Source: Afifella sp. IM 167
GTDB taxonomy: Bacteria; Pseudomonadota; Alphaproteobacteria; Rhizobiales; Afifellaceae
DNA length: 64,000 nucleotides
Assembly: GCF_020144925.1 (NCBI RefSeq)
Contig: NZ_NSLC01000005.1
Coordinates: forward strand, 248,001-312,000
Direction of reading: 5' to 3'
Positions 1 to 10,874 of the stretch are shown piece by piece. Under the pieces are notes generated by a model, which did no database searches, was not told the origin of the DNA, and saw only the letters and a list, made by a program, of their open reading frames with translations. Both the position numbers and the translations under genes were made by a program. Numbering within the stretch: the stretch's first letter is position 1; the number at the start of each line of letters is the position of its first letter.

Positions 1-408
1 CGCTGGCAGGACGGCTTCCTGCATGACGGCGGCGCCTATCTGCGCCCGCTGACGCTGAGGATGGTGGCCGACGAGATCGGCATGCACGAATCGACCGTGA
101 GTCGTGCCGTCGCCAACAAGGCGATGACGACGCCGCGCGGCATCTTCCCGCTGAAGGCCTTCTTCTCCGTCGCGCTTGCCGCCACGGATGGCGGCGAGTC
201 GCATTCGGCCGAGGCCGTGCGCCAGCGCATTCGCGTCCTTGTCGCCGGCGAGGCCGAGCGCGTCCTCTCTGACGACCAGATCGTCACGATCCTCAAGGAG
301 GAGGGCGTCGTGATCGCCCGGCGCACCGTCGCCAAGTACAGGGAAGCCATGGGCATTCCCTCCTCGGTCGATCGCCGCCGCCTGCAGCGCCGCAAGCTTG
401 CCTCGTAA
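1..408 (+). CDS. rpoN: RNA polymerase sigma-54 factor RpoN, C-terminal part (5' end outside window)
   Basis: Only the last 135 residues are visible; the reading frame is open from base 1. The segment holds the core-proximal DNA-binding region of sigma-54, with the helix-turn-helix stretch (IGMHESTVSRAVANK, followed by TPRGIFPLK) and the diagnostic RpoN box ARRTVAKYRE near the end, followed by the usual GIPSS tail. Sigma-54 recognises -24/-12 promoters and needs an AAA+ activator to open them. In most Rhizobiales rpoN is followed by hpf and ptsN; here the next gene is xylA after about 108 bases, so this may be a second rpoN copy. Identity is certain from the RpoN box. Confidence 0.95.
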   Translation, partial: RWQDGFLHDGGAYLRPLTLRMVADEIGMHESTVSRAVANKAMTTPRGIFPLKAFFSVALAATDGGESHSAEAVRQRIRVLVAGEAERVLSDDQIVTILKEEGVVIARRTVAKYREAMGIPSSVDRRRLQRRKLAS

Positions 409-516
409 GGCGGGTGCAGTAGGTTCTTCCTCCGAAGACGGTCGGGCGCCGGTTCGTGCCGGCACCTGCCGAAATGAGATGAGCGGGCGAAGCTGAGCGG
501 CCCGCCGGAGGAAGCC

Positions 517-1833
517 ATGCCCGAAGAGTTCTTCTCCATCGCCGAGCCGGTCCGCTACGAGGGGCCGGAGACGGACCGGACCCTCGCCTTCCGCTGGTAT
601 GATCCCGACCGCATGGTGCTCGGCAGGCGCATGGAGGAGCATCTGCGCTTCGCCGTCTGCTACTGGCACTCCTTCACCTGGCCGGGTGGCGATCCCTTCG
701 GCGGCCAGACCCTGCTGCGCCCCTGGTTCGGCGACACCATGGAGAAGGCGCGCCTCAAGGCCGATGTCGCCTTCGAGATGTTTCGCCTTCTCGGCGTGCC
801 CTTCTTCACCTTCCATGATCGCGATATTGCGCCCGAGGCCGAGAGCCTGGCCGAATCCAACCGCAACGTCCGCGAGATCGCCGATCTCTTCGGCAAGAAA
901 ATGGAGAGCGCCAGCGTCCGCCTTCTCTGGGGCACGGCGAACCTCTTTTCCAACCGCCGCTATATGGCGGGCGCCGCCACCAATCCGGATCCGGAGGTCT
1001 TCGCCTATGCCGCCGGCCAGGTGAAGAACGCCCTGGAGGTCACCCACGAGCTCGGCGGCGCCAACTACGTCCTGTGGGGCGGGCGCGAAGGCTATGAGAC
1101 GCTGCTCAACACCGACCTCAAGCGCGAATTGAACCAGCTCGGCCGCTTCCTTTCGATGGTCGTCGAGCACAAGGAGAAGATCGGCTTCAAGGGCACGATC
1201 CTGATCGAGCCGAAGCCGCAGGAGCCGACCAAGCACCAGTACGATTTCGACGTCGGCACCATCTACGGCATGCTCCAGGCCTTCGGCCTTGAGGACAGGG
1301 TGAAGATCAACATCGAGCAGAACCACGCCATTCTGGCCGGCCATTCCTTCGAGCACGAGATCGCGCTCGCGGCGGCGCTGGGCATCTTCGGCTCCATCGA
1401 CATCAACCGCGGCGACTACCAGTCCGGCTGGGATACGGACCAGTTCGCCATGAACGTGCCGGAAATGGCGCTGGCCCTCTATGAGATCCTGAAGGCGGGC
1501 GGCTTCACCACCGGCGGCCTCAATTTCGATGCCAAGATCCGCCGCCAGTCGATCGATCCGGACGACCTTCTGATCGCCCATATCGGCTCCATGGACGCCA
1601 TCGCCCGCGCGCTTCTGGCGGCCGCCGACATGATGGAGAAGGGCGACCTCAAATCCTTCGTCGAGGAGCGCTATTCCGGCTGGGAGAGCGATTTCGGGCG
1701 CTCGATCCTCGGCGGCGGCGAGAGCCTGGAAAGCCTCGCCGCGCAGGTCGCGGAAAAAGACCTCCGTCCGCAGCCGAAGTCGGGAAAGCAGGAATTTCTG
1801 GAGATGCTCGTCGACCGCCATCTCGGCGTCTAG
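517..1833 (+). CDS. xylA: xylose isomerase
   Basis: Converts D-xylose to D-xylulose with two divalent metal ions in the cytoplasm. The 438-residue protein has the full family length and the recognisable blocks: [13 protein letters not shown] and [11 protein letters not shown] (active-site histidine region), [23 protein letters not shown] and [23 protein letters not shown] and the C-terminal [13 protein letters not shown]. An in-frame ATG is preceded by a good Shine-Dalgarno (GGAGGAAGCC). It opens a seven-gene-direction cluster with sugar-modifying enzymes and an ABC transporter. No xylulokinase (xylB) or XylR-type regulator lies next to it, which is unusual for a xylose operon, so xylB must be elsewhere or the substrate may differ. 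Confidence 0.97.
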   Translation: MPEEFFSIAEPVRYEGPETDRTLAFRWYDPDRMVLGRRMEEHLRFAVCYWHSFTWPGGDPFGGQTLLRPWFGDTMEKARLKADVAFEMFRLLGVPFFTFHDRDIAPEAESLAESNRNVREIADLFGKKMESASVRLLWGTANLFSNRRYMAGAATNPDPEVFAYAAGQVKNALEVTHELGGANYVLWGGREGYETLLNTDLKRELNQLGRFLSMVVEHKEKIGFKGTILIEPKPQEPTKHQYDFDVGTIYGMLQAFGLEDRVKINIEQNHAILAGHSFEHEIALAAALGIFGSIDINRGDYQSGWDTDQFAMNVPEMALALYEILKAGGFTTGGLNFDAKIRRQSIDPDDLLIAHIGSMDAIARALLAAADMMEKGDLKSFVEERYSGWESDFGRSILGGGESLESLAAQVAEKDLRPQPKSGKQEFLEMLVDRHLGV

Positions 1834-1930
1834 GTCGGGCGACGATCTGCCAGAGGCGCGGCCCCGCCAGAAGGGCCGCCCGAACCGAAGCGCCGCCGGG
1901 CGCGACAACGGGAATGGGAAGGAGCCATCC

Positions 1931-2986
1931 ATGAAGACCATGAAGGGGCCGGGGATTTTTCTCGCCCAGTTCGGCGGCGACGAAGCGCCGTTCAACTCCC
2001 TCAAATCCATCGCGCAATGGGCGGCCGGCCTCGGCTACAAGGGCGTCCAGATTCCCACCTGGGATGCGCGCCTCTTCGATCTCGCCAGGGCCGCGGAATC
2101 GAAGGATTACTGCGACGAGGTGACGGGCATCTGCCGCGAGGCCGGTGTGGAGATCACCGATCTTTCCACCCATCTGCAGGGCCAGCTCGTCGCCGTGCAT
2201 CCGGCCTATGACGAGGTCTTCGACGGCTTTGCCGCCCCCGAGGTGCGGGGCAACCCGAAGGCCCGCCAGGAATGGGCGGTCGACCAGATGATGAAGGCCG
2301 CGAAAGCCTCGAAGAACATGGGCTTTGCCTCCCATGTCTCCTTTCCCGGCTCGCTCGCCTTTCCCTATCTCTATCCCTGGCCGCAGCGCCCCGCCGGCCT
2401 GATCGACACCGCCTTCACGGAGCTGGCGAAGCGCTGGAAGCCGATCCTCGACGCCTTTGACGAGGCCGGCTGCTCGGTCGGCTACGAGATCCATCCCGGC
2501 GAGGACGTCTTCGACGGCATCACCTTCGAGATGTTCCTGGAGGCGCTCGGCGGCCATCCGCGTTGCTGCATCAACTACGATCCCTCCCATTTCGTCCTGC
2601 AGCAGCTCGATTACGTCGAGTTCATCGACATCTATCACGAGCGCATCGTCGCCTTTCACGTGAAGGACGCCGAGTTCAATCCGACGGGCCGCCAGGGCGT
2701 CTATTCGGGCTACCAGCCCTGGCTGAAGCGGGCCGGCCGGTTCCGCTCGCTCGGCGACGGCCAGGTCGACTTCGCCGCCATTTTCTCCAAGCTCGCCGAA
2801 TACGATTATGCCTCCTGGGCGGTGCTGGAATGGGAATGCGCCATCAAGTCGGCAGAGCAGGGGGCGGCCGAGGGCGCACCGTTCATCGCGGGCCATATCA
2901 TCGAGGTGACCGAGAAGGCCTTCGACGATTTCGCCTCCGGCGGCACCGACGAGGCGGCCAACCGGCGCATGCTGGGCATCGGCTAA
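1931..2986 (+). CDS. sugar phosphate isomerase/epimerase-like TIM barrel protein
   Basis: A 351-residue single-domain protein of the xylose isomerase-like TIM barrel (AP endonuclease 2) superfamily. Metal-ligand type segments are visible in order: YEIHPGEDVFDG (Glu and His), INYDPSHF (Asp, His), FHVKDAEF (His, Asp) and VLEWECA (Glu) near the end. Members act as isomerases, epimerases or dehydratases on sugars and inositol derivatives. The ATG has a purine-rich leader (GGGAAGGAGCC). It sits between xylA and a Gfo/Idh oxidoreductase, a pairing typical of oxidised-sugar or inositol catabolism. The exact substrate cannot be read from the sequence. Confidence 0.85.
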   Translation: MKTMKGPGIFLAQFGGDEAPFNSLKSIAQWAAGLGYKGVQIPTWDARLFDLARAAESKDYCDEVTGICREAGVEITDLSTHLQGQLVAVHPAYDEVFDGFAAPEVRGNPKARQEWAVDQMMKAAKASKNMGFASHVSFPGSLAFPYLYPWPQRPAGLIDTAFTELAKRWKPILDAFDEAGCSVGYEIHPGEDVFDGITFEMFLEALGGHPRCCINYDPSHFVLQQLDYVEFIDIYHERIVAFHVKDAEFNPTGRQGVYSGYQPWLKRAGRFRSLGDGQVDFAAIFSKLAEYDYASWAVLEWECAIKSAEQGAAEGAPFIAGHIIEVTEKAFDDFASGGTDEAANRRMLGIG

Positions 2987-2989
2987 TCG

Positions 2990-3026
2990 GGCAGGCCGCG
3001 CCGGCGGGCGGCTGGCGGGGCCTGCC
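2990..3026 (+). repeat. intra-operon inverted repeat (hairpin)
   Basis: GGCAGGCC (2990-2997) and GGCCTGCC (3019-3026) are perfect 8-base complements, and the intervening bases can pair further (CGCCGGC with GCTGGCG, one mismatch). It lies in the 67-base spacer between the TIM-barrel gene and the Gfo/Idh gene. There is no T-run after it, so it is not a standard terminator; it may stabilise or segment the polycistronic mRNA. Confidence 0.4.
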
Positions 3027-3053
3027 TCAAGAACAGGATCAAGGGAGAGAACG

Positions 3054-4223
3054 ATGGCCATAGGCGCCTCGAGAAACGATACGCACGGCCCGATCCGCCT
3101 CGGCATGGTGGGCGGCGGGCAGGGCGCCTTCATCGGCGCCGTCCACCGCATCGCCGCGCGCATGGATGGCCATTTCGCCCTCCTCGCCGGGGCGCTCTCC
3201 TCCGATCCGGAGCGGGCGAAGGCATCGGGCCGCGAACTCGGTCTCGCCGAGGACCGCAATTACGGCTCCTACGAGGAGATGGCGAAGCGCGAGGCGCGGC
3301 TGAAGGATGGCATCGAGGCCGTCTCCATCGTCACGCCCAACCACATGCACGTGCCGGTGGCGAAAGAGTTTCTGAAGCGCGGCATCCACGTCATCTGCGA
3401 CAAGCCGCTTTCCTCAAACCTGCGCGACGCCAAGCGCCTCGCCGAGGTTGTGGAAAAATCCGGCGCCGTCTTCGTCCTCACCCACAACTACACCGGCTAT
3501 CCGATGGTCCGGCAGGCGCGTGCCATGGTGGAGGAGGGCCGTCTCGGCGACATCCGCGTCGTCCAGGTGGAGTATCCGCAGGACTGGCTGTCGGAGAAGA
3601 CCGAGGAGAGCGGCAACAAGCAGGCCGAATGGCGGACCGACCCGGCCCGCTCCGGCGTCGGCGGCTCCACCGGCGATATCGGCACCCATGCCTACAACCT
3701 CGCCTGTTTCGTCTCGGGCCTGACGCTGGAAAGCCTCGCCGCCGATCTCGACAGCTTCGTGGAGGGCCGCCGGGTCGACGACAACGCCCATGTGCTCCTG
3801 CGCTTTGCCGGCGGGGCCAAGGGGATGCTCTGGGCGAGCCAGGTCGCGCCCGGCAACGAGAATGCGCTGAAGCTGCGGGTCTACGGCACGAAGGGCGGGC
3901 TGGAATGGGCGCAGGAGAACCCCAACCTCCTCTGGTTCACCCCCCTCGGCGAGGAAAAGCGCCTCATCACCCGCGGCGGCGCGGGTGCCGGCCCGGCGGC
4001 GGCGCGCATGACCCGCACGCCTGGCGGTCATCCGGAAGGCTATCTGGAAGGTTTTGCAAACATCTACGCCGAGGCGGCCGCCGCGATCCGCGCCGCGCGC
4101 GATGGCGGCAAGCCGGCTCGCGAAGTTGTTTACCCGACGGTGCAAGATGGGGTTGCAGGAGTGGCCTTCGTTGAGGCATGCGTCAAATCGTCACAAAAAA
4201 ACGGCGCCTGGGTCTCACTCTAG
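3054..4223 (+). CDS. Gfo/Idh/MocA family NAD(P)-dependent oxidoreductase
   Basis: 389 residues. The N-terminal Rossmann fold begins at RLGMVGGGQGAFIGAVHR, followed by the family hallmark ICDKPLSSNLRDAK (EKP-type lysine in the active site) at about residues 118-131, and the C-terminal Gfo/Idh domain with GGSTGDIGTHAYNL (catalytic Asp-His type motif). Such enzymes oxidise or reduce sugars, inositols or their derivatives with NAD(P). The ATG follows AGGGAGAGAACG, a strong ribosome site. The gene lies between the TIM-barrel isomerase and the transporter ATPase and overlaps the longer possible form of the latter, so all are probably co-transcribed. The substrate is unknown. Confidence 0.92.
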   Translation: MAIGASRNDTHGPIRLGMVGGGQGAFIGAVHRIAARMDGHFALLAGALSSDPERAKASGRELGLAEDRNYGSYEEMAKREARLKDGIEAVSIVTPNHMHVPVAKEFLKRGIHVICDKPLSSNLRDAKRLAEVVEKSGAVFVLTHNYTGYPMVRQARAMVEEGRLGDIRVVQVEYPQDWLSEKTEESGNKQAEWRTDPARSGVGGSTGDIGTHAYNLACFVSGLTLESLAADLDSFVEGRRVDDNAHVLLRFAGGAKGMLWASQVAPGNENALKLRVYGTKGGLEWAQENPNLLWFTPLGEEKRLITRGGAGAGPAAARMTRTPGGHPEGYLEGFANIYAEAAAAIRAARDGGKPAREVVYPTVQDGVAGVAFVEACVKSSQKNGAWVSL

Positions 4224-4252
4224 AAAAAGCGCCTCGGGGAGAGATAACGCAT

Positions 4253-5834
<1,582 letters not shown>

Positions 5835-5857
<23 letters not shown>

Positions 5858-6842
5858 CACCCCCGCCGCGCCGGCCCGCCGCATGCGCATCGACCTGCAT
5901 GTCTGGGGCCCGCTGGTCGCGCTCGTCCTCCTCATCCTCCTCGGCGCCTTCCTCAACGCCAACTTCCTGTCCTACGGCAACGTCACCAACGTCCTCGCCC
6001 GCTCCGCCTTCATCGGCATCATCGCCGTCGGCATGACCTTCGTCATCACCGCGGGCGGGCTCGACCTCTCGGTCGGCTCCATGGCCGCCTTCATCGCCGG
6101 CGTGATGATCATCGTCATGAACTGGCTGGTGCCGGAGCTGGGGGCCGGCTGGCCCGTCGTCCTCGCCGGCATGGGCGCGGCGCTGCTCGTCGGCCTCGTC
6201 GCCGGCGCGGTCAACGGCCTTCTCGTCACCCGGGCGGGGATAGAGGCCTTCATCGTCACGCTCGGCACGATGGGCATCTTTCGCTCCCTCGTCACCTGGC
6301 TCGCCGATGGCGGCACGCTGTCGCTCAACTTCGAGGTCCGCGAGGTCTACCGGCCGGTCTATTACGGCGGTCTCTTCGGCGTTGCCTGGCCGATCGTCGT
6401 CTTTGCCGTCATCGCCGTCATCGGCGAGATCGTCATGCGCCGCACCGCCTTCGGCCGCCATTGCGCGGCGATCGGCTCGAACGACCAGGTCGCCCGCTAT
6501 TCGGCGATCCATGTCGATACCGTGCGCCTTCTCACCTACGTGTTTCTCGGCATTCTCGTCGGCATCGCCACCATCATGTACGTGCCGCGCCTCGGCTCGG
6601 CCTCCTCCACGACCGGGCTCCTGTGGGAGCTGGAAGCGATCGCCGCCGTCATCATCGGCGGCACGGTGCTGAAGGGCGGCTTCGGCCGGGTCTGGGGCAC
6701 GGCCGTCGGCGTCCTCATCCTCAGCCTCATCGACAACATCCTCAACCTGACCGACCTCGTCAGCCCCTATCTCAACGGGGCGATCCAGGGCGTCATCATC
6801 ATTCTCGCCGTCGTTCTGCAGCGCGGCAGAAAGGCCGGCTGA
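5835..6842 (+). CDS. sugar ABC transporter permease (RbsC/XylH type)
   Basis: 335 residues, almost entirely hydrophobic, with about eight to ten membrane segments. It shows the permease signatures GMTFVITAGGLDLSVGS (cytoplasmic coupling region) and GTVLKGGFGRVWGTAVGV near the C terminus, both standard in the ribose/xylose/inositol permease family. The start at 5835 (ATG ACC ATG) follows a GCAGGAG ribosome site inside the end of the ATPase gene, implying coupled translation. It forms the inner membrane channel with the ATPase upstream and the binding protein downstream. Confidence 0.94.
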
Positions 6843-6888
6843 AGCCGGCCGAAACGGCCCTTGCGGGCCCAACCGAGGGAGTGAAATC

Positions 6889-7845
6889 GTGAAAAAACGC
6901 GCAATGAGCCTGGTGGGAGCCGCGCTCGCGGCTGCCATCGCCCTGCCGGGCGCCGCCCTTTCGCAGGAAACGACCATCATCGGCGTCTCGATTCCCGCCG
7001 CCACGCATGGCTGGACGGGCGGCGTCAACTTCCATGCCCAGGAGGCGATCGACCGCCTGGAGCAGGAATACGAGAATCTCGACTTCGTCCTCGCCACGGC
7101 GGGCGATGCCGGCAAGCAGGTCTCGGATCTGGAGGACATGCTCGCCACCCGCAACATCGACGCCCTCGTCGTGCTGCCGTTCGAATCCGATCCGCTCACC
7201 GGCCCGGTGAAGCGCGTCAAGGACGCCGGCAAGTTCGTCACCGTCGTCGATCGCGGCCTTGCCCAGGAAGGCATCGAGGACCTCTACGTCGCCGGCGACA
7301 ATCCGGGCTTCGGCCGCAACGCCGGCGAGTTCTTCAAGGAAAAGATGCCCGATGGCGGCAAGATCGTCGTCCTGCGCGGCATCCCGACCGTCATCGACAA
7401 CCAGCGCGTCGAGGCCTTCCAGACAGCGATCGAAGGCTCCGGCATCGAGATCCTCGGCATGGAGCACGGCAACTGGAACCGCGACGACGCCTTCGAGGTG
7501 ATGCAGGATTTCCTTTCCCGCTTCCCCGAGATCAACGCCGTCTGGGCCTCCGACGACGACATGGCGCTCGGCGTCATCGAGGCGATCCGGCAGGCGAACC
7601 GCCAGGACGAGATGTGGGTCCTGGGCGGCGCCGGCATGAAGCAGATGATCGAGCGCGTCGGCGACAACGACACGATGGTGCCGGCCGACGTCCTCTATCC
7701 GCCCTCCATGATCGCCACCGCCATCGAGCTGACGGCCCTCAAATACGTCTCGGGCGCCGCCATCGAAGGGCGCTACATCCTCAACTCCACGCTGGTGACG
7801 CCCGAAAACGCCAGCCAGTACTACTATCCGGACTCGCCCTTCTGA
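6889..7845 (+). CDS. sugar ABC transporter periplasmic substrate-binding protein
   Basis: 318 residues with a clear Sec signal peptide (KKRAMSLVGAALAAAIALPG, cleavage after ALS near residue 25) and the periplasmic-binding protein type 1 fold: IIGVSIPAATHGWTGGV at the start, IDALVVLPFESDPL, VVDRGL, and VWASDDDMALGV. It delivers a sugar to the permease and ATPase encoded just upstream. Translation begins at GTG 6889 with a GAGGGAG site upstream. Binding-protein-last order is the reverse of the usual order in this family. A strong terminator follows directly. Confidence 0.93.
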   Translation: MKKRAMSLVGAALAAAIALPGAALSQETTIIGVSIPAATHGWTGGVNFHAQEAIDRLEQEYENLDFVLATAGDAGKQVSDLEDMLATRNIDALVVLPFESDPLTGPVKRVKDAGKFVTVVDRGLAQEGIEDLYVAGDNPGFGRNAGEFFKEKMPDGGKIVVLRGIPTVIDNQRVEAFQTAIEGSGIEILGMEHGNWNRDDAFEVMQDFLSRFPEINAVWASDDDMALGVIEAIRQANRQDEMWVLGGAGMKQMIERVGDNDTMVPADVLYPPSMIATAIELTALKYVSGAAIEGRYILNSTLVTPENASQYYYPDSPF

Positions 7846-7871
7846 TCGGGGCCCGCCGGTAGCGGAGTTTC

Positions 7872-7901
7872 GGCCGCGGCGCCTGCGCCGCGGCCTTTTT
7901 T
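7872..7901 (+). terminator. Rho-independent terminator of the sugar operon
   Basis: GGCCGCGGCGC (7872-7882) and GCGCCGCGGCC (7885-7895) form a perfect 11-base stem around CT, followed at once by six T. It lies 27 bases after the stop of the binding-protein gene and ends the operon. Confidence 0.93.
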
Positions 7902-7981
7902 GGCCGAGGCCCTGTCGCCGCATGCGGCAGTTTCGTTCATCTTTTGTTTGCGCGCCGGCGCGGCTTTGCTATCTTCGAAAA

Positions 7982-8497
7982 ATGCCGCGCATCGCCGTCC
8001 GCACCGTCATCGCCGAAGCATCGCCCTGCCAGTCAGGCTCGCAGCCCGGTCTCGTCGACGGGCGCCAGTCGGCCGCCGCCCTTGCCATCCGGCGAGGCGT
8101 CTGCCGGCGCTTGCGGGCCGAAGGCTATGCGCTCCTGCCCGAGGTGCCGCTTGCAAGTGGCCGGCGCGCCGATCTCGTCGCCCTCGGCCGCAAGGCCGAG
8201 ATCGTCATCGTCGAGATCAAGTCGTCGCTGGCCGATTTCATGGCCGATCGCAAATGGCGCGATTATCTCGCCCATTCCGACCGCTTCTTCTTCGCCACCT
8301 CGGCCGAGGTGCCGCTCGATGTGTTCCCTGAGGAGGCAGGCCTCATCCTCGCCGATCCCTTCGGTGCGGAGATCCTGCGCGAGGGGGCTCCCCAATGCCG
8401 CCTGCCCGCGGCGCGTCGCAAGGAGATGCTGACGCGCCTGGCGCGGGCCGGTGCGAACCGGCTTCACGACCTCGAGGACCCCGGGCACGGGGCCTGA
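7982..8497 (+). CDS. mmcB: MmcB family DNA repair protein
   Basis: 171 residues. The conserved core contains a PD-(D/E)XK-like pattern: EVPLASGRRADLVALG followed by IVIVEIKSS, as in the DUF1052/MmcB family, a LexA-controlled DNA repair factor described in Caulobacter. I chose ATG 7982 rather than 7922 because a possible extended -10 (TGCTATCTT, 7967-7975) ends seven bases before it, which would make the mRNA nearly leaderless; the additional 20 residues of the longer form look like translated promoter. It sits alone between the sugar operon terminator and the convergent actR gene. Confidence 0.85.
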   Translation: MPRIAVRTVIAEASPCQSGSQPGLVDGRQSAAALAIRRGVCRRLRAEGYALLPEVPLASGRRADLVALGRKAEIVIVEIKSSLADFMADRKWRDYLAHSDRFFFATSAEVPLDVFPEEAGLILADPFGAEILREGAPQCRLPAARRKEMLTRLARAGANRLHDLEDPGHGA

Positions 8498-8541
8498 GGG
8501 TGGGCGCGCCCGCGCCGCGATGGCGGCGCGGACCCCTCGTC

Positions 8542-9099
8542 TCAGCGGGGAGCGCGCTTGGCGAGGATGCGCTGCAGCGTGCGCCGGTGCATGTTGAGCC
8601 GCCTTGCGGTCTCCGAGACGTTGCGGTCGCAAAGCTCGTAGACGCGCTGGATGTGCTCCCACCGCACCCGGTCGGCCGACATCGGATTCTCCGGCGGGTC
8701 GGCCCGCTCGTCCGGCTGCTGGATGAGGGCGGCATAGATGTCGTCCGCATCGGCCGGCTTCGACAGATAGTCGATGGCGCCCATCTTCACGGCCGTCACG
8801 GCGGTGGCGATGTTGCCGTAGCCGGTCAGGATCACGGCGCGCGCATCGGGTCGCTTCTCGCGAAGCAGTTCGATCACGTCGAGGCCGTTGCCGTCTTCCA
8901 GGCGCATGTCGACCACCGCGAAGGCGGGCGGGTCGTTGGCCACGCGCTGCTTGGCGTCCTTCACGTTCTCCGCCATTTCGGTGGCGAAGCCTCGCTTTTC
9001 CATGGCGCGTCCAAGGCGCTGCAGGAAGGGCTTGTCGTCGTCGACGATCAGCAGGCTTGCATCTGCAACGCCCAGTTCCGCTAGGGATTCGGTAGTCAT
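8542..9099 (-). CDS. regA: response regulator of the RegA/ActR/PrrA redox family
   Basis: 185 residues from the chosen ATG (9099), which has GGTGGGG upstream; a longer form from 9153 is possible. The receiver domain has the acidic pair in LLIVDDD, the phosphoacceptor Asp64 in VVDMRLEDG, and the Thr and Lys positions in VILTGYG and YLSKPAD. The C-terminal Fis-type helix-turn-helix reads SETARRLNMHRRTLQRIL, essentially invariant in RegA homologues. It is the partner of the adjacent RegB-type kinase and is known in relatives to control respiration, photosynthesis, nitrogen and acid-response genes according to redox state. Confidence 0.95.
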   Translation of the reverse strand: MTTESLAELGVADASLLIVDDDKPFLQRLGRAMEKRGFATEMAENVKDAKQRVANDPPAFAVVDMRLEDGNGLDVIELLREKRPDARAVILTGYGNIATAVTAVKMGAIDYLSKPADADDIYAALIQQPDERADPPENPMSADRVRWEHIQRVYELCDRNVSETARRLNMHRRTLQRILAKRAPR

Positions 9100-9185
9100 G
9101 TGAGCTAACCCCACCTTGTCATGAGATGGACTGGTCTCTGGTTGGAACGCCAATCCGGGCCGTCGGTCCCGGATGGATCGGATGG

Positions 9186-10562
9186 CTACTCAGCGGCATA
9201 CAGCATCTCCTCTTCTTCTTCCGAGGATCCGCCGATGATCGGCGCCGTGCGCGGCCAGGCGATGGATACGACGGCGCCGGTCTGCGGCACCGTCCGGTTG
9301 CGGAGCGTCAGCTGGGCGCCGGAGCGCTCCAGCAGCGTCTTGGCGATGAAGAAGCCGAGGCCGAGCCCGCCGCCATGGTGCGAACGAGGGGCCTCAGGCT
9401 TGGTGCGTCGGGTGGTGATATAGGGCTCGCCGAGCTGGTCGATGACGTCGGGCGAAAAGCCCGGCCCGTCATCGGCGATCGTCACGATGGCCCAGTTCTC
9501 GTCCCAGCCCGTGCCGATGGTGATCTCGCTGTTGGCGAAGTCGACGGCGTTCTCCAGAAGGTTGCCGATGCCGTAGAGGATGCCGGGATTGCGGCGGAAC
9601 ACCGGCTCGGCGATGGTGCCGTGGCGCTCGATGGAGAGCTTCTTGCCGAGGTCCCGGTGCGGCGCGGTCACCTCCTCGACGAGCCGCGAAAGCGGCAGCA
9701 TGCCGAGATGCTCCTCCGGCTCCGTGGAGAGCGAGGTGAGCTTGGAAAGGATGTTGCGGCAGCGCGCCGATTGCGAGGCGAGAAGCTTCAGGTCTTCCGA
9801 GCGCGGATCGTCCTCCTCCGTCTCGCGCTGCAGCTCCTTGACGACCAGCGCGATGGTGCCGAGCGGCGTGCCGAGCTCGTGGGCGGCGGCGGCGGCCAGG
9901 CCGTCGAGCGCCGTCAGGTGCTGCTCGCGCTGCAGCACGAGTTCCGTCGCCGTCAGCGCGGTGGAAAGCTGGCGCGTCTCTTCCGCGATGCGGAAGGCGA
10001 AGAAGCCCATGAAGGCGAGCGAGCAGACCAGCGCCGACCACAGCCCGCCGACATAAAGAAGCGGGATGGCGAGCATCTGTCCCGGAGGCCAGGGCAGCGG
10101 CTCGTGGAAGAAGACGAGGATCGTGGCGCAGACGAAGGCGAGGAAGCCGAGAAGGAAAGTCTTGTCGGCCTGCATCGTCGTCGCCGAGACGAGGACAGGC
10201 GAGATGATCAGGAAGGCGAACGGGTTTTCCAGCCCTCCCGTCAGATAGAGCAGGCCGGCGAGCTGCACGACGTCGTAGCCGAGGATGAGCGTCGCCCATT
10301 TCGGCTCGAGCCGGTTGCTGGCCGGAAAGCGGATCCGCAGCGCGATGTTGACCCAGGCCGAGAGCGCGATCAGCGCGAAGCAGGCCCCGAACGGCACCGG
10401 AAAATCGAACCAGAAGCCGATCAGAAGCACCGTCGCCGTCTGGCCGACGATGGCCAGCCAGCGCAGCCAGGTCAGGGTCGATAGTCTGAGCCGCCTTCCT
10501 GCGAAGGCGCGTCCCATGCCGACGGCGCGGGGTGGCGGCTGTCTGGCTTCGCTGGTAGGCAT
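9186..10562 (-). CDS. regB: sensor histidine kinase of the RegB/ActS/PrrB redox family
   Basis: 458 residues: about six membrane segments (residues 35-190), then dimerisation/H-box and ATPase domains. Family-specific features are all present: the quinone-binding heptapeptide GGLENPF at 109-115, the H-box AAAAHELGTPLGT with His228, the redox-active cysteine (Cys268) in SARCRNIL, and N/G boxes NLLENAVDFA, DDGPGFSP and GGGLGLGF. It senses the quinone pool and phosphorylates the RegA-type regulator encoded downstream (86-base gap). The ATG is preceded by GGGAGAG. The gene runs divergently from hemA. Confidence 0.95.
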   Translation of the reverse strand: MPTSEARQPPPRAVGMGRAFAGRRLRLSTLTWLRWLAIVGQTATVLLIGFWFDFPVPFGACFALIALSAWVNIALRIRFPASNRLEPKWATLILGYDVVQLAGLLYLTGGLENPFAFLIISPVLVSATTMQADKTFLLGFLAFVCATILVFFHEPLPWPPGQMLAIPLLYVGGLWSALVCSLAFMGFFAFRIAEETRQLSTALTATELVLQREQHLTALDGLAAAAAHELGTPLGTIALVVKELQRETEEDDPRSEDLKLLASQSARCRNILSKLTSLSTEPEEHLGMLPLSRLVEEVTAPHRDLGKKLSIERHGTIAEPVFRRNPGILYGIGNLLENAVDFANSEITIGTGWDENWAIVTIADDGPGFSPDVIDQLGEPYITTRRTKPEAPRSHHGGGLGLGFFIAKTLLERSGAQLTLRNRTVPQTGAVVSIAWPRTAPIIGGSSEEEEEMLYAAE

Positions 10563-10874
10563 TGCTCTCCCATGGTGGCGCGCTGCGCCTTTTCAAATCC
10601 TTGCGGCGACCCGCCGCGGTGGCGGCCCGGCAGGACGTCGCGTGGACGGCGCTGCTTGGGACCGAGTGCCGCGGCGGCTGTCAAGCGCACGTGACACTTT
10701 GAGTCCTTTTAGACGCCTTTCGAGTGTCAAGGATTTGATCCAGATCAGAGGCGCAGAAGGAAGCACGCCCTACTCTCCCCTTGGGGCCGCTGGCAAATTC
10801 GGCGCGTCGAACCGCCGCTAGCCAAAGGGGGGCCCGCCTGTTTAATGTTGCCGCGGCATCGACTGGAGCACGCC
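10563..10874. promoter_or_regulatory. divergent regB / hemA intergenic control region
   Basis: 312 bases without a convincing gene. Besides the FNR-type box listed separately, it contains a 7-base inverted repeat TGACACT (10692-10698) / AGTGTCA (10723-10729), which could be an operator or part of the divergent promoters. The 5' part next to regB shows no clear signal. Confidence 0.5.
10735..10748 (+). promoter_or_regulatory. FNR/FixK-type binding site upstream of hemA
   Basis: TTGATCCAGATCAG matches the TTGAT-N4-ATCAA dyad with one mismatch at the last base. A -10-like TACTCT lies at 10771-10776, which places a predicted start point at about 10783 and the box centre at -41.5, the class II position of FNR-activated promoters. 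hemA genes of related bacteria are known to be under FnrL/FixK control, so low-oxygen activation of heme synthesis is likely. Prediction only. Confidence 0.65.
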
